DNA from: JAUVZF01 sp964449275
GTDB lineage: Bacteria; Planctomycetota; Phycisphaerae; FEN-1346
Length of the DNA: 5,405 nt
Assembly (NCBI GenBank): GCA_964449275.1
Contig: CAYVAM010000249.1
Location: forward strand, 1-5,405
Direction: 5' to 3'
Shown here piece after piece: positions 1 through 5,206 of the stretch (positions are counted from its first letter, which is position 1; each line of letters begins with the position of its first letter). The position numbers were made by a program, and so were the translations under genes. Below the pieces are notes generated by a model that saw only the letters and a program-made list of their open reading frames with translations, did no database searches and had not been told where the DNA came from.

Positions 1-184
1 ACCCTTCCCCGCGCTGCCAAAGCTTGACCTCCACACTTGGGGCCGTGGGAAACACCTCTCCGCGGGGGGGGCCCCGGCACCCCCCGCGCCCCGGCCCGAC
101 GCGCCACGCCGGTGTGACTTTTCTTACTGGCAGTCGCAGGTCTGGGACTGGTGGCTGGTTGGTGTGCCGCAGGCACGATTGATC
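1..184. other. Gene-free left edge
   Basis: I see no supportable coding region here. The stretch contains a G8 tract (64-71) inside a very GC-rich block, then a mixed-composition part (115-184). Reading frames crossing 120-190 are open for only a few dozen codons, without a start codon or ribosome binding site. The flanking gene on the left lies outside the window. Confidence 0.6.
61..88. repeat. GC-only inverted repeat
   Basis: CGCGGGGGG (61-69) pairs perfectly with CCCCCCGCG (80-88) around a 10-nt loop, giving a 9-bp all-GC stem. No T-run follows on either strand, so it is not a standard intrinsic terminator. Its role is unknown; it may be only a result of the local G/C runs. Confidence 0.4.
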
Positions 185-185
185 T

Positions 186-213
186 GTAGCCACGCGCCGC
201 AAGCCCGTGGAAT
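186..213 (+). repeat. GTAG-headed REP, left copy
   Basis: GTAG (186-189) is followed by an imperfect hairpin: CCACGCGC (190-197), loop CGCAA (198-202), GCCCGTGG (203-210), then AAT. The single mismatch in the stem makes it look slightly older or less constrained than the right copy. Confidence 0.55.
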
Positions 214-234
214 GGTGAGCGCAAAAGAATCAAA

Positions 235-281
235 AGCCCCGGCGGGGCGACTGAACGTCTCTCAGTCGCCCCGCCGGGGCT
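235..281 (-). terminator. Rho-independent terminator of the esterase gene
   Basis: A perfect 20-bp stem (235-254 with 262-281) closes a 7-nt loop. Read on the minus strand, the stem ends in GGGGCT and runs into TTTTGATTCTTTT (235 down to 223), a U-rich tail, so it should stop transcription coming from the esterase gene, whose stop codon is 84 nt upstream. The plus-strand side has no T-run, so it works in one direction only. The stem arm itself contains the smaller palindrome GCCCCGGCGGGGC. It lies between the two REP palindromes and may have been carried in, or kept, as part of that element. Confidence 0.7.
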
Positions 282-306
282 CCCATACGTGATGTCTCGG
301 GCCTCT

Positions 307-333
307 ATTCCACGGGCTCGCGCCCGTGGCTAC
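307..333 (-). repeat. GTAG-headed REP, right copy
   Basis: On the minus strand GTAG (333-330) is followed by a perfect hairpin, CCACGGGC (329-322), tetraloop GCGA (321-318), GCCCGTGG (317-310), then AAT (309-307). It is inverted relative to the copy at 186-213 and nearly identical to it. Confidence 0.6.
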
Positions 334-341
334 ATGGCACT

Positions 342-357
342 GGCCCCCGGCGGGGCC
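342..357. repeat. Short GC hairpin after the esterase stop
   Basis: GGCCCC (342-347), CGGC, GGGGCC (352-357) form a 6-bp stem with a 4-nt loop, 8 nt after the esterase stop codon. There is no U-tract on the minus-strand side, so this is more likely an mRNA 3'-end structure or part of the neighbouring repeat region than a terminator. Confidence 0.35.
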
Positions 358-365
358 GAAAGGCA

Positions 366-1427
366 CTACGGCAGCAGTTCCAGCATGGCCTGGCCGAATG
401 CCTTGCCGATGCGGTTGTACCAGATCGCGCTGCCGAGGTAGTGGTACGCCCGGTCCGAGCCGGTCTTCTTCCATTGCTCGAGGTTCTCGCGCCACTTGGG
501 GTACAGCGCCCAGGCGGCCTTGTCCACCAGCACGTCGGTGCGGAACGCCTTGACGTTGCCCTTGAACTCCGGCACGTTGTTCATCGCCAGTTGTGCCGTC
601 CGCACGGCCAGGCAGCCACCCTTGGCCTCGTTCAGTCCGTTGGTGCCGATGGCGGCGATCACGAAGGGCAGATTCGGGGCGCCCAGGTCCTTGCGGACGT
701 CGTTGATGAAGTGCTTCATGTTCGACGCGTACTCGGCCGGTGCCTGTTCGCCGAACTGGTCGTTGAACCCCTGGAACCAGAGGAACCCGGCCGGCTCGAG
801 TTTCTTGCCCTTGAGCGCGGGGAACATCGTTTCGTAGTGGTCGAAGACGTCTTTGACCTCGGCCATCATATTGCGGTAGGACGATCCATACGGCTTCTTG
901 ATATCGTCCATCGTCGGCAGAGGATCGTTGCGTTTGCGCTTCTCGTTGTTCTGCGTGACGCGTTTCTGCGCCTGGGCCAGTTCGGCCTGGAGGACCTCGT
1001 CGGTCGGCATGCCGGCCGAGGGCGGGCGGAAGAGTTTGTACAACGAATGGCCGCCCCAGGCGGCCTTGATCAGCACGACCGGTTCGTCGAAGTGAGTGCC
1101 CATCGCATGGCCGAACTCGAGTTCCACGCCCGTGCGTCCCGGCGAGCCGTAGCCGATCGTCAGCGGGCCCGTGCGCTTGAGGAACTTGATGAACACGTCG
1201 TCCCGCACGATCCACTTGCCGTCCTTGCGCAGGTGCGCGAACAGGTCCTGGGTCTTGGCGTCCGTCGCCTGGTGGTCCAGCAACTCGTTGTTCGCCTTGC
1301 CCTCCATGTTGGACTGACCGGCCAGGATGAACACCTTGACCTTGCCCGCCGCGCCGAACAGCGGCGCGGCCAGAACACACAACGCCAGGGCCGTCAGGAC
1401 CATCATCGTCCGCAGCGTCTTCATCAT
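366..1427 (-). CDS. Secreted SASA/GDSL-like carbohydrate acetylesterase
   Basis: Predicted exported esterase of the sialate O-acetylesterase (SASA, CE6-like) group, which removes acetyl groups from sialic acids or plant/algal polysaccharides. The true substrate cannot be read from sequence. The N-terminus has basic residues, a hydrophobic stretch (about residues 8-25) and small residues around FGAAG, a Sec signal peptide. GQSNMEG at 37-43 carries the predicted catalytic Ser39. Further family blocks are GVELEFG (100-106), KAAWGGHSL (121-129), WFQGFND (217-223) and a C-terminal YHYLGSA segment with the likely catalytic His329. Many relatives have WxQGExD where this protein has Phe221 in place of Glu. 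The start uses GGAG 5 nt before the first of two adjacent ATG codons (1427); the second (1424) has 8-nt spacing and is equally possible. It is monocistronic, with its own likely promoter and terminator, and unrelated in function to the upstream operon. Confidence 0.88.
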   Translation of the reverse strand: MMKTLRTMMVLTALALCVLAAPLFGAAGKVKVFILAGQSNMEGKANNELLDHQATDAKTQDLFAHLRKDGKWIVRDDVFIKFLKRTGPLTIGYGSPGRTGVELEFGHAMGTHFDEPVVLIKAAWGGHSLYKLFRPPSAGMPTDEVLQAELAQAQKRVTQNNEKRKRNDPLPTMDDIKKPYGSSYRNMMAEVKDVFDHYETMFPALKGKKLEPAGFLWFQGFNDQFGEQAPAEYASNMKHFINDVRKDLGAPNLPFVIAAIGTNGLNEAKGGCLAVRTAQLAMNNVPEFKGNVKAFRTDVLVDKAAWALYPKWRENLEQWKKTGSDRAYHYLGSAIWYNRIGKAFGQAMLELLP

Positions 1428-1468
1428 CGTCTCTCCGTTATCCCAGGGACCATTACCATCACGCGGGC

Positions 1469-1497
1469 ATTGTCCGGCCTGGGGAGGCCCAAGTCAA
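1469..1497 (-). promoter_or_regulatory. Candidate sigma70-type promoter for the esterase
   Basis: TTGACT (1497-1492) and GACAAT (1474-1469) are separated by exactly 17 nt on the minus strand, matching the consensus at 5 of 6 and 4 of 6 positions. The predicted start near 1462 gives a leader of about 35 nt before the ATG. The spacer contains GGCCT-CCCC-AGGCC, a small inverted repeat that might bind a regulator. Match quality is moderate in GC-rich DNA, so this is tentative. Confidence 0.4.
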
Positions 1498-1534
1498 AGG
1501 GCTTTACGTCGACGTCAGGGGACATCGTACAGGC

Positions 1535-1550
1535 GGAGTTCCGGCGACAC
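1535..1550 (+). repeat. GGAGTTCCGGCGACAC motif, copy 1
   Basis: GGAGTTCCGGCGACAC here matches GGAGTTCCGGTGACAC at 5338-5353 in 15 of 16 positions. Both lie in gene-free DNA, one beyond each end of the operon, in the same orientation. Similar GGAATTCCGG/GTGTC-type words are frequent in dispersed repeats of environmental bacteria, which I offer as background only. Confidence 0.4.
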
Positions 1551-1561
1551 CCATGACAGCC

Positions 1562-1583
1562 GTAGGCCGGGGCATGCCCCGGC
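1562..1583 (+). repeat. GTAG-headed perfect palindrome (solo REP)
   Basis: GTAG (1562-1565) is followed directly by the perfect 18-nt palindrome GCCGGGGCATGCCCCGGC (1566-1583) and then AAT. This is the same GTAG-hairpin-AAT plan as the REP copies at 186-213 and 307-333, with a different stem sequence, so it is probably a single REP of another subfamily. It lies about 50 nt downstream of the last operon gene and could form a stable 3' structure on that transcript, but no U-tract follows on the minus strand. Confidence 0.5.
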
Positions 1584-1631
1584 AATCATGCTGCCTGGAA
1601 CTGCCCCAGTCAATCGGATAGCCGCAACCGT

Positions 1632-2324
1632 CTACGAAAACACAGCGAAGATATGCGCCAGGCAGTAGTAGATGCCCACGACGACGAAAACTCCGCCGGT
1701 GATCCGACGGGCCCATTTCTCGAAGGGGACGAGTTTGTTGTAGGCTTCGCCGACCCGTTTCGCGCCCAGGGCGATAAGGATGGCGAACACGAGCACGGGC
1801 AGCCCCGTGGCTACGCCGTAGGCTAAGGGCAGAATCACGCCGGACTCGCATCGCAGCGCCACCGGTAGGAGGCTGCCGAAGAAGAGCGCCGCCGAGACCG
1901 GGCAAAAGGAGAGCGCGAAGACCACGCCGAGAAGAAGCGCGCCCCACATGCCCAGCGCCTCCACGCGCTTCTGCATCTTCTCGCTCACGCCCGAGCCGGA
2001 GAAGTTGATCTGAATAAGTTCGATGAGGACCATGCCGACGAGGATCAGGATCGGGCCGAGCGCCTTGTTCATGTACTTCTGTAGAATATGCGAGACATAC
2101 GGGGCGGAAAGAAGGCTTGACACGAGAAGCACGCCGAGCACAAGGTAGGTCAGCGTCCGCCCAGCCGTATAGAGCAGCCCGGCCAGAAACACCTTCGCGG
2201 GACTTCCCACGCGGCGGCCCACGAACGAGATGGCTGCGATGTTCGTGGCCAGGGGGCACGGGCTGATTGAGGTCAGTATCCCCAGCCAGAAGGCCGACGC
2301 GATGCCAAGGAGAAACTCGGTCAT
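1632..2324 (-). CDS. arsG: ArsG/CcdA-DsbD family membrane protein
   Basis: Polytopic inner-membrane protein of 230 residues, the size of CcdA and of the DsbD membrane domain, with about six hydrophobic helices. It shows the two-fold repeat of that family: a Cys-Pro site in SISPCPLATN (Cys23-Pro24) and a second in LSFCPVSAAL (Cys141-Pro142). In CcdA/DsbD the equivalent cysteines pass electrons across the membrane. The branch found next to ArsF-type proteins is named ArsG and described as an efflux permease for trivalent aromatic arsenicals; I assign it from the neighbouring gene and overall resemblance, not from a search. The ATG overlaps the arsF stop as ATGA, and GGAGG lies 10 nt upstream, so translation is coupled. 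It is the last gene of the operon. Efflux pump or reductant carrier are both open; CcdA-family membership is the safer part of the call. Confidence 0.82.
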   Translation of the reverse strand: MTEFLLGIASAFWLGILTSISPCPLATNIAAISFVGRRVGSPAKVFLAGLLYTAGRTLTYLVLGVLLVSSLLSAPYVSHILQKYMNKALGPILILVGMVLIELIQINFSGSGVSEKMQKRVEALGMWGALLLGVVFALSFCPVSAALFFGSLLPVALRCESGVILPLAYGVATGLPVLVFAILIALGAKRVGEAYNKLVPFEKWARRITGGVFVVVGIYYCLAHIFAVFS

Positions 2325-2854
2325 TTTCCCGCCGCCTCCAGGTAAGCCCTCGTCTCGTCCTGAACATACTTGAGGAAATCTTCCTTATCGCCCCGGACGA
2401 GTTCCCACACGCGCTGGAGGTTCTTCCATTCCTGGTGCTTTCCGTCCGCAATCCGCTCCAGAACGACCGAGCGGGTTGAGATCTGGAAGTCTTGAACGAA
2501 GTGGTCATTGCCGGGGGCTTCGACGTTGACCACCCGCCATTCCAGGTGTCCGTCCTTGACCGCATCGGCGAACCCCATCTCGACGGCTTCCTTCGCGTAG
2601 GCCTCGATGGTGCGACAGGTCGTGCAGCGCACGTTCCCATGGAAGTAGTAGGCCACCACCTTGGCAACCGCCGTCGCGTTCTCAGAAGAGGCGGGCGGCG
2701 GTGCGCCGTGCTCCTGCCCCGTTTGAGGGGAAGTCGTTTCAGGCTGGGTCGCGTTCTGCGCCGGTTTCCCGCCCGCCTCTTTGACCACCAGGTAGACGAC
2801 GCTGGCGGCAACGAACAGGAGCAGCGCGACGGTGACGATGGTCTTGGGTTTCAT
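2321..2854 (-). CDS. arsF: ArsF-type membrane-anchored thioredoxin-fold protein
   Basis: A 177-residue protein with one N-terminal transmembrane helix (about 6-24) after the basic MKPK start, a Pro/Gln/Thr/Ala-rich linker (about 29-62) and a thioredoxin-like domain with the redox motif CTTC (77-80) in RCTTCRTIEAYAKEA. The downstream WxVVNVEAPGN and QISTRSVVL segments are typical of the group annotated as nitrophenyl compound nitroreductase subunit ArsF, which acts with ArsE to reduce nitro groups of aromatic arsenicals such as roxarsone. The positive N-terminus and low-complexity linker suggest the domain faces the outside of the membrane. I chose the ATG at 2854, which overlaps the upstream stop as ATGA and has GGAGG 9 nt before it; a TTG at 2863 touches that site and is unlikely. 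Thioredoxin-fold and anchor are secure; the exact reaction is inferred. Confidence 0.8.
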   Translation of the reverse strand: MKPKTIVTVALLLFVAASVVYLVVKEAGGKPAQNATQPETTSPQTGQEHGAPPPASSENATAVAKVVAYYFHGNVRCTTCRTIEAYAKEAVEMGFADAVKDGHLEWRVVNVEAPGNDHFVQDFQISTRSVVLERIADGKHQEWKNLQRVWELVRGDKEDFLKYVQDETRAYLEAAGK

Positions 2855-3228
2855 GAGCAGCAACCTCCGGCAAGCATCTGCCTTCCCTTGGCCGCCGCCT
2901 TTGCGACGGCGTCGTCACTGACGGGCGACTTGCCCTGTTCAAATCCGATCTCGGCGAGCTGCAGGTGCTCGAGATTCGTGAACCCGGCCTGCTCCAGACA
3001 CTTCTTGGCGCAGTCGAGCGGGCAGCCGTCGATGGCGAGAATCTTGTCCGTCGCTTCCGTGGTCTTCATGATGCCGGAAACGCGCCCCCCCACTCCCGCC
3101 AGGCAGAACATCTTCCCGGCGCCTTCCTTCGTGAGCCTTCGGGCCGCCTGGTCGGCAATCGCCCCGACGTCCGCCGCGCCCGAGCACGCGAAGATCAACT
3201 GCGTTCCGCCACAACACTGGTTCGACAT
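2851..3228 (-). CDS. DGC-domain putative zinc-binding protein (ArsE candidate)
   Basis: Small cytoplasmic protein of 125 residues with nine cysteines: Cys5-Cys6 near the start, Cys15 in FACSG, Cys42 in FCLAG, the cluster DGCPLDCAKKC (Cys69, Cys73, Cys77) and a terminal GGCCS (Cys123-Cys124). The DGCPxxC signature and FACSGxxDVG opening mark the DGC family of putative zinc-binding proteins, whose biochemical role is not settled; metal, metalloid or Fe-S binding are all possible. Its place directly before arsF makes it the positional candidate for the ArsE partner, but I cannot confirm that from sequence. The start at 3228 has AAGGAGG 7 nt upstream. It begins 14 nt after the thioredoxin stop and its own stop overlaps the arsF ATG. 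The same frame stays open far upstream through the permease gene, so a naive ORF call would make it falsely long. Confidence 0.85.
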   Translation of the reverse strand: MSNQCCGGTQLIFACSGAADVGAIADQAARRLTKEGAGKMFCLAGVGGRVSGIMKTTEATDKILAIDGCPLDCAKKCLEQAGFTNLEHLQLAEIGFEQGKSPVSDDAVAKAAAKGRQMLAGGCCS

Positions 3229-3242
3229 GACAGGCCTCCTTC

Positions 3243-3476
3243 TTATCTGAGGGTTTTCTTGATCTCGTCGGCCGACAGGACCTTGCCGGTCGACTTCACG
3301 TCGCCGTCCACGGCAAGCGCGGGCGTCATCATGACGCCGAACTTCATGATCTCGTTGATGTCTGTGACCTTTTCGATCTCGTACTCGACGCCGAGTTCCT
3401 TTGCGGCCGCTTCGGCGTTCTCCGTGAGGTTCTTGCATTTCGGGCAGCCGGTGCCCAGTATCTGAATCTTCTTCAT
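3243..3476 (-). CDS. Small CPKC thioredoxin (MTH895/TM0996 type)
   Basis: A 77-residue single-domain redox protein without signal peptide, so cytoplasmic. It begins KKIQILGTGCPKCKNL, with the CxxC pair Cys11/Cys14 in the usual place for the archaeal and anaerobe-type mini-thioredoxins, and has the cis-proline motif MTPAL (Pro52) and a VDGDV turn; it lacks the first strand-helix unit of full thioredoxins, which explains the short length. Members often sit beside DUF318-type permeases and ArsR regulators, as here, and are thought to reduce a disulfide or metalloid in that pathway. AGGAGG lies 5 nt before the ATG and overlaps the TAG stop of the permease gene, 9 nt away, so translation is probably coupled. 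It could supply electrons to the CcdA-like protein at the end of the operon; that is inference. Confidence 0.9.
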   Translation of the reverse strand: MKKIQILGTGCPKCKNLTENAEAAAKELGVEYEIEKVTDINEIMKFGVMMTPALAVDGDVKSTGKVLSADEIKKTLR

Positions 3477-3485
3477 CCTGACCTC

Positions 3486-4799
3486 CTATCCGAACAGGCT
3501 TCCGTAAACCGTTCCAGTTGCCGTGGCCATGACGACTACGAGCACCACGAAGACCACGGTCTTCTTCGTGCCCATCACGCTGCGGATGACCAGCATATTG
3601 GGGAGCGACAGCGCCGGACCGGCCAGAAGCAGCGCCAGCGCCGGGCCCTTTCCCATGCCGTTGCCGATCAGCCCTTGCAGGATCGGCACCTCCGTGAGCG
3701 TGGCGAAGTACATGAACGCGCCCGCCAGCGACGCGAAGAAGTTGGCGAAGAGCGAGTTTCCGCCGAGGGCCTTGACCACCCATTCGGACGGTATCAGGCC
3801 TTCGTGGTCCGGCCGCCCGAGCAGAAGCCCCGCCACGAGCACGCCGCCGAGAAGGAGCGGCATGATCTGCTTGGCAAAGCCCCACGACTGGCTGAACCAC
3901 TCGCCGCTCTCGCCCTTGTCCGTGCTCGTGGCCCATGAAAGGCCGACCACGGCGGCCGCGAACGGGATCATCGGCTCGTGATGAAAGAACACTGCCAGGA
4001 TTACCGTGGGCACGGCGGTCAGCGCCATCTTGAACCACGGCACGTTGATCCAGAAAACCAGGATCAGGCCCAGCGCCGCCGCGAAGAGGCCCGTGACGAT
4101 CCACTTGGCGGAATGGATCGCGTGCCAGAGGCCGGTCGTTTCCTCGGGCTTGCCCCAGTTGGCGAAGACGAGCACGCCGACCATGACGGCGAAAAAGACC
4201 GCGTTCTGCCAGAGCGGACGGGAAACCTCCGGCTCGGGCGTGTCCGCCTGGGCGTTGGCCTTCTCCATCTCCTCCTTGCGGAAGATGAAGTGCATGGCAA
4301 GCCCGATAATGACCGAGAATGCAACCGCCCCGACCGCCCGTGCCACCCCGAGTTCCAGGCCAAGGACGCGCGCCGTGAGTATTATGGCCAACACGTTGAT
4401 GGCCGGTCCCGAGTAGAGAAACGCGCAGGCCGGTCCCAGTCCCGCGCCCATGCGGTAGATTCCCGCGAATAGCGGCAGCACCGTGCAGGAGCAGACGGCC
4501 AGGATCGTCCCCGAGACCGAGGCTACGCCGTAGGCGAGAACCTTGTTCGCCTTGGCCCCGAGGTACTTCATCACCGACGCCTGGCTTACGAATACCGCGA
4601 TGGCCCCGGCGATGAAGAACGCGGGCACGAGACACAGGAGCACGTGTTCCTGTGCGTACCAGCGCGCGAGGTAGAGCGACTCCCAGACCGCGTTCTTGAG
4701 CCTTGCCCAGCCTTGGAGGTATTCCACCGGCAGGTAGAAGCATGCCAAAAACGCGATCACGAGGATCGCAAGCGTTTTCCATTCGTCTTTCCACTTCAT
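3486..4799 (-). CDS. ArsP/DUF318-family permease
   Basis: Inner-membrane permease of 437 residues with roughly ten hydrophobic helices in two halves split by a charged cytoplasmic loop (about 174-198). Both halves carry the family repeat: AVCSCTVLPLFAGIYRMGAG with the Cys103/Cys105 pair followed by FLYSGPAIN (128-135), and LTEVPILQGLIGNGMGKG with GPALSLPN (394-401). This is the ArsP_2/DUF318 permease group; characterised ArsP proteins export trivalent organoarsenicals, while other branches are linked to copper or zinc. The position after arsR favours metalloid efflux. I prefer the ATG at 4799, which opens MKWKDEW; the ATG at 4817 is also in frame but has no ribosome binding site, while 4799 has only a weak GGTGAG close by. 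The 57-nt gap from arsR contains several alternative hairpins that might affect its expression. Confidence 0.87.
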   Translation of the reverse strand: MKWKDEWKTLAILVIAFLACFYLPVEYLQGWARLKNAVWESLYLARWYAQEHVLLCLVPAFFIAGAIAVFVSQASVMKYLGAKANKVLAYGVASVSGTILAVCSCTVLPLFAGIYRMGAGLGPACAFLYSGPAINVLAIILTARVLGLELGVARAVGAVAFSVIIGLAMHFIFRKEEMEKANAQADTPEPEVSRPLWQNAVFFAVMVGVLVFANWGKPEETTGLWHAIHSAKWIVTGLFAAALGLILVFWINVPWFKMALTAVPTVILAVFFHHEPMIPFAAAVVGLSWATSTDKGESGEWFSQSWGFAKQIMPLLLGGVLVAGLLLGRPDHEGLIPSEWVVKALGGNSLFANFFASLAGAFMYFATLTEVPILQGLIGNGMGKGPALALLLAGPALSLPNMLVIRSVMGTKKTVVFVVLVVVMATATGTVYGSLFG

Positions 4800-4866
4800 C
4801 CGCTCACCGTCCCGCATCTATTTGGCGAAAAGGCCAAGGATGGCCCGAAAAAAAGTTCACTTGGCC
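4800..4866 (-). promoter_or_regulatory. Competing hairpins between arsR and the permease
   Basis: On the minus strand GGCCAAG at the arsR end (4866-4860) can pair with CTTGGCC (4838-4832). The same CTTGGC segment can instead pair as GGCCA/TGGCC (4845-4841 with 4836-4832) or TTGGC/GCCAA (4837-4833 with 4826-4822). A T7 run (4854-4848) follows the arsR stop but has no strong stem right before it, so this is not a standard terminator. Possible roles are processing, attenuation or tuning of permease translation. Confidence 0.3.
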
Positions 4867-5177
4867 AGCGCCGCCTGTTCCTTCGCGTTTGTCTTGAGGA
4901 CCGATTCCACGCAGGAGAAAAAGTTCAGCACGCAGGGGACGCGAAGCGTATAGAAGACCTGCGTACCGCGCTTCTCGTCTGCGACGATCCCGGCGTTCTT
5001 GAGAATCGAGAGATGCTTGGAGATGGTGGAAATGTCGTCGCCGACCATCTCGGTGAGTTCGCAGACGCATCGCTCGCCCTTGGAAAGCTCGTCCACCATG
5101 AAGAGCCGCGTGGAGTGCGACATGGCCTTGATGATTCGCGCCCGGGCCTTGTACTTCGCCTTGATCTTCGGGTCCAT
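4857..5177 (-). CDS. arsR: ArsR/SmtB-family metalloid-responsive repressor
   Basis: A 106-residue winged helix-turn-helix protein, the normal size for ArsR. The DNA-reading helix lies in DISTISKHLSILKNAGIV (about 48-65), followed by the wing (KRGTQVFYTL, 69-78). The metal site motif ERCVCEL (Cys37, Cys39) matches the CVC of classical As(III)/Sb(III)-sensing ArsR proteins, in which metalloid binding releases the DNA. A further pair, Cys82 and Cys89 in VPCVLNFFSC, may add ligands and tune specificity. I chose the ATG at 5177, which has AAAGGA 6-7 nt upstream; the ATG at 5198 would sit almost at the predicted transcription start. As first gene of the operon it should repress its own promoter. 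I cannot see a clean dyad operator. Which metalloid it senses is not proven. Confidence 0.92.
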   Translation of the reverse strand: MDPKIKAKYKARARIIKAMSHSTRLFMVDELSKGERCVCELTEMVGDDISTISKHLSILKNAGIVADEKRGTQVFYTLRVPCVLNFFSCVESVLKTNAKEQAALAK

Positions 5178-5206
5178 GACTGGTCCTTTCCTTATCATCC
5201 TTTACT

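Larger units (their letters stand above)
185..334. mobile_element. REPIN-like element: two inverted GTAG palindromes
   Basis: Two copies of a 28-29 nt sequence face each other. The left copy (185-213, plus strand) reads TGTAG, then CCACGCGC, a short loop, GCCCGTGG and AAT. The right copy (307-334, minus strand) reads TGTAG, CCACGGGC, GCGA, GCCCGTGG, AAT. Each has an outside GTAG head followed by a hairpin, the layout described for REP sequences mobilised by REP-associated tyrosine transposases (RAYTs), and an inverted pair is what is called a REPIN. The right copy is a perfect 8-bp stem with a GNRA-type GCGA loop; the left has one stem mismatch. The space between them holds a separate perfect 20-bp hairpin. 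No transposase is present, so the element would have to be moved in trans. The REP layout is seen directly; mobility is inferred. Confidence 0.6.
1428..1631. other. Intergenic region between operon end and esterase
   Basis: This 204-nt gap separates the last operon gene from the esterase on the same strand. It holds a candidate esterase promoter (1469-1497), the repeated motif at 1535-1550 and a GTAG-headed palindrome (1562-1583). No hairpin followed by a clear U-tract is visible after the operon, so how the operon transcript ends is not evident. Confidence 0.6.

Noticed and set aside
64..71. G8 tract as a G-quadruplex
   Set aside because: Only one long G run is present on that strand nearby; four closely spaced runs are needed.
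115..190. Possible end of a plus-strand gene (hydrophobic LAVAGLGLVAGW-like reading before a TAG)
   Set aside because: An in-frame stop lies just upstream, leaving only about 23 codons, with no start codon or ribosome binding site.
185..334. Short CRISPR-like array
   Set aside because: There are only two copies, in inverted orientation and themselves palindromic, with no regular spacers and no cas genes.
262..1380. Minus-strand open frame of 372 codons overlapping the esterase
   Set aside because: Low-complexity Arg/Gly/Gln-rich translation, and it runs through the terminator hairpin. The esterase frame has a signal peptide and family motifs.
441..1556. Plus-strand open frame of 371 codons opposite the esterase
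   Set aside because: Antisense shadow of GC-rich coding DNA; it has no family motif and runs through the esterase promoter region.
1504..2811. Minus-strand open frame of 435 codons over arsF and arsG
   Set aside because: Arg/Ser/Pro-rich shadow frame; both real genes have ribosome binding sites, membrane segments and redox motifs.
1809..4535. Identical 15-nt word GGCTACGCCGTAGGC in arsG (1809-1823) and the permease (4521-4535)
   Set aside because: Both encode the same in-frame peptide AYGVA inside membrane segments, so shared codon choice explains it; it is not a repeat element despite the CTAC/GTAG ends.
2851..4794. Minus-strand open frame of 647 codons crossing the permease, thioredoxin and DGC genes
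   Set aside because: Only its last 125 codons look like a protein (the DGC gene). The rest is an Arg/Gly-rich out-of-frame shadow of the permease and thioredoxin genes, which have better-supported frames and ribosome binding sites.
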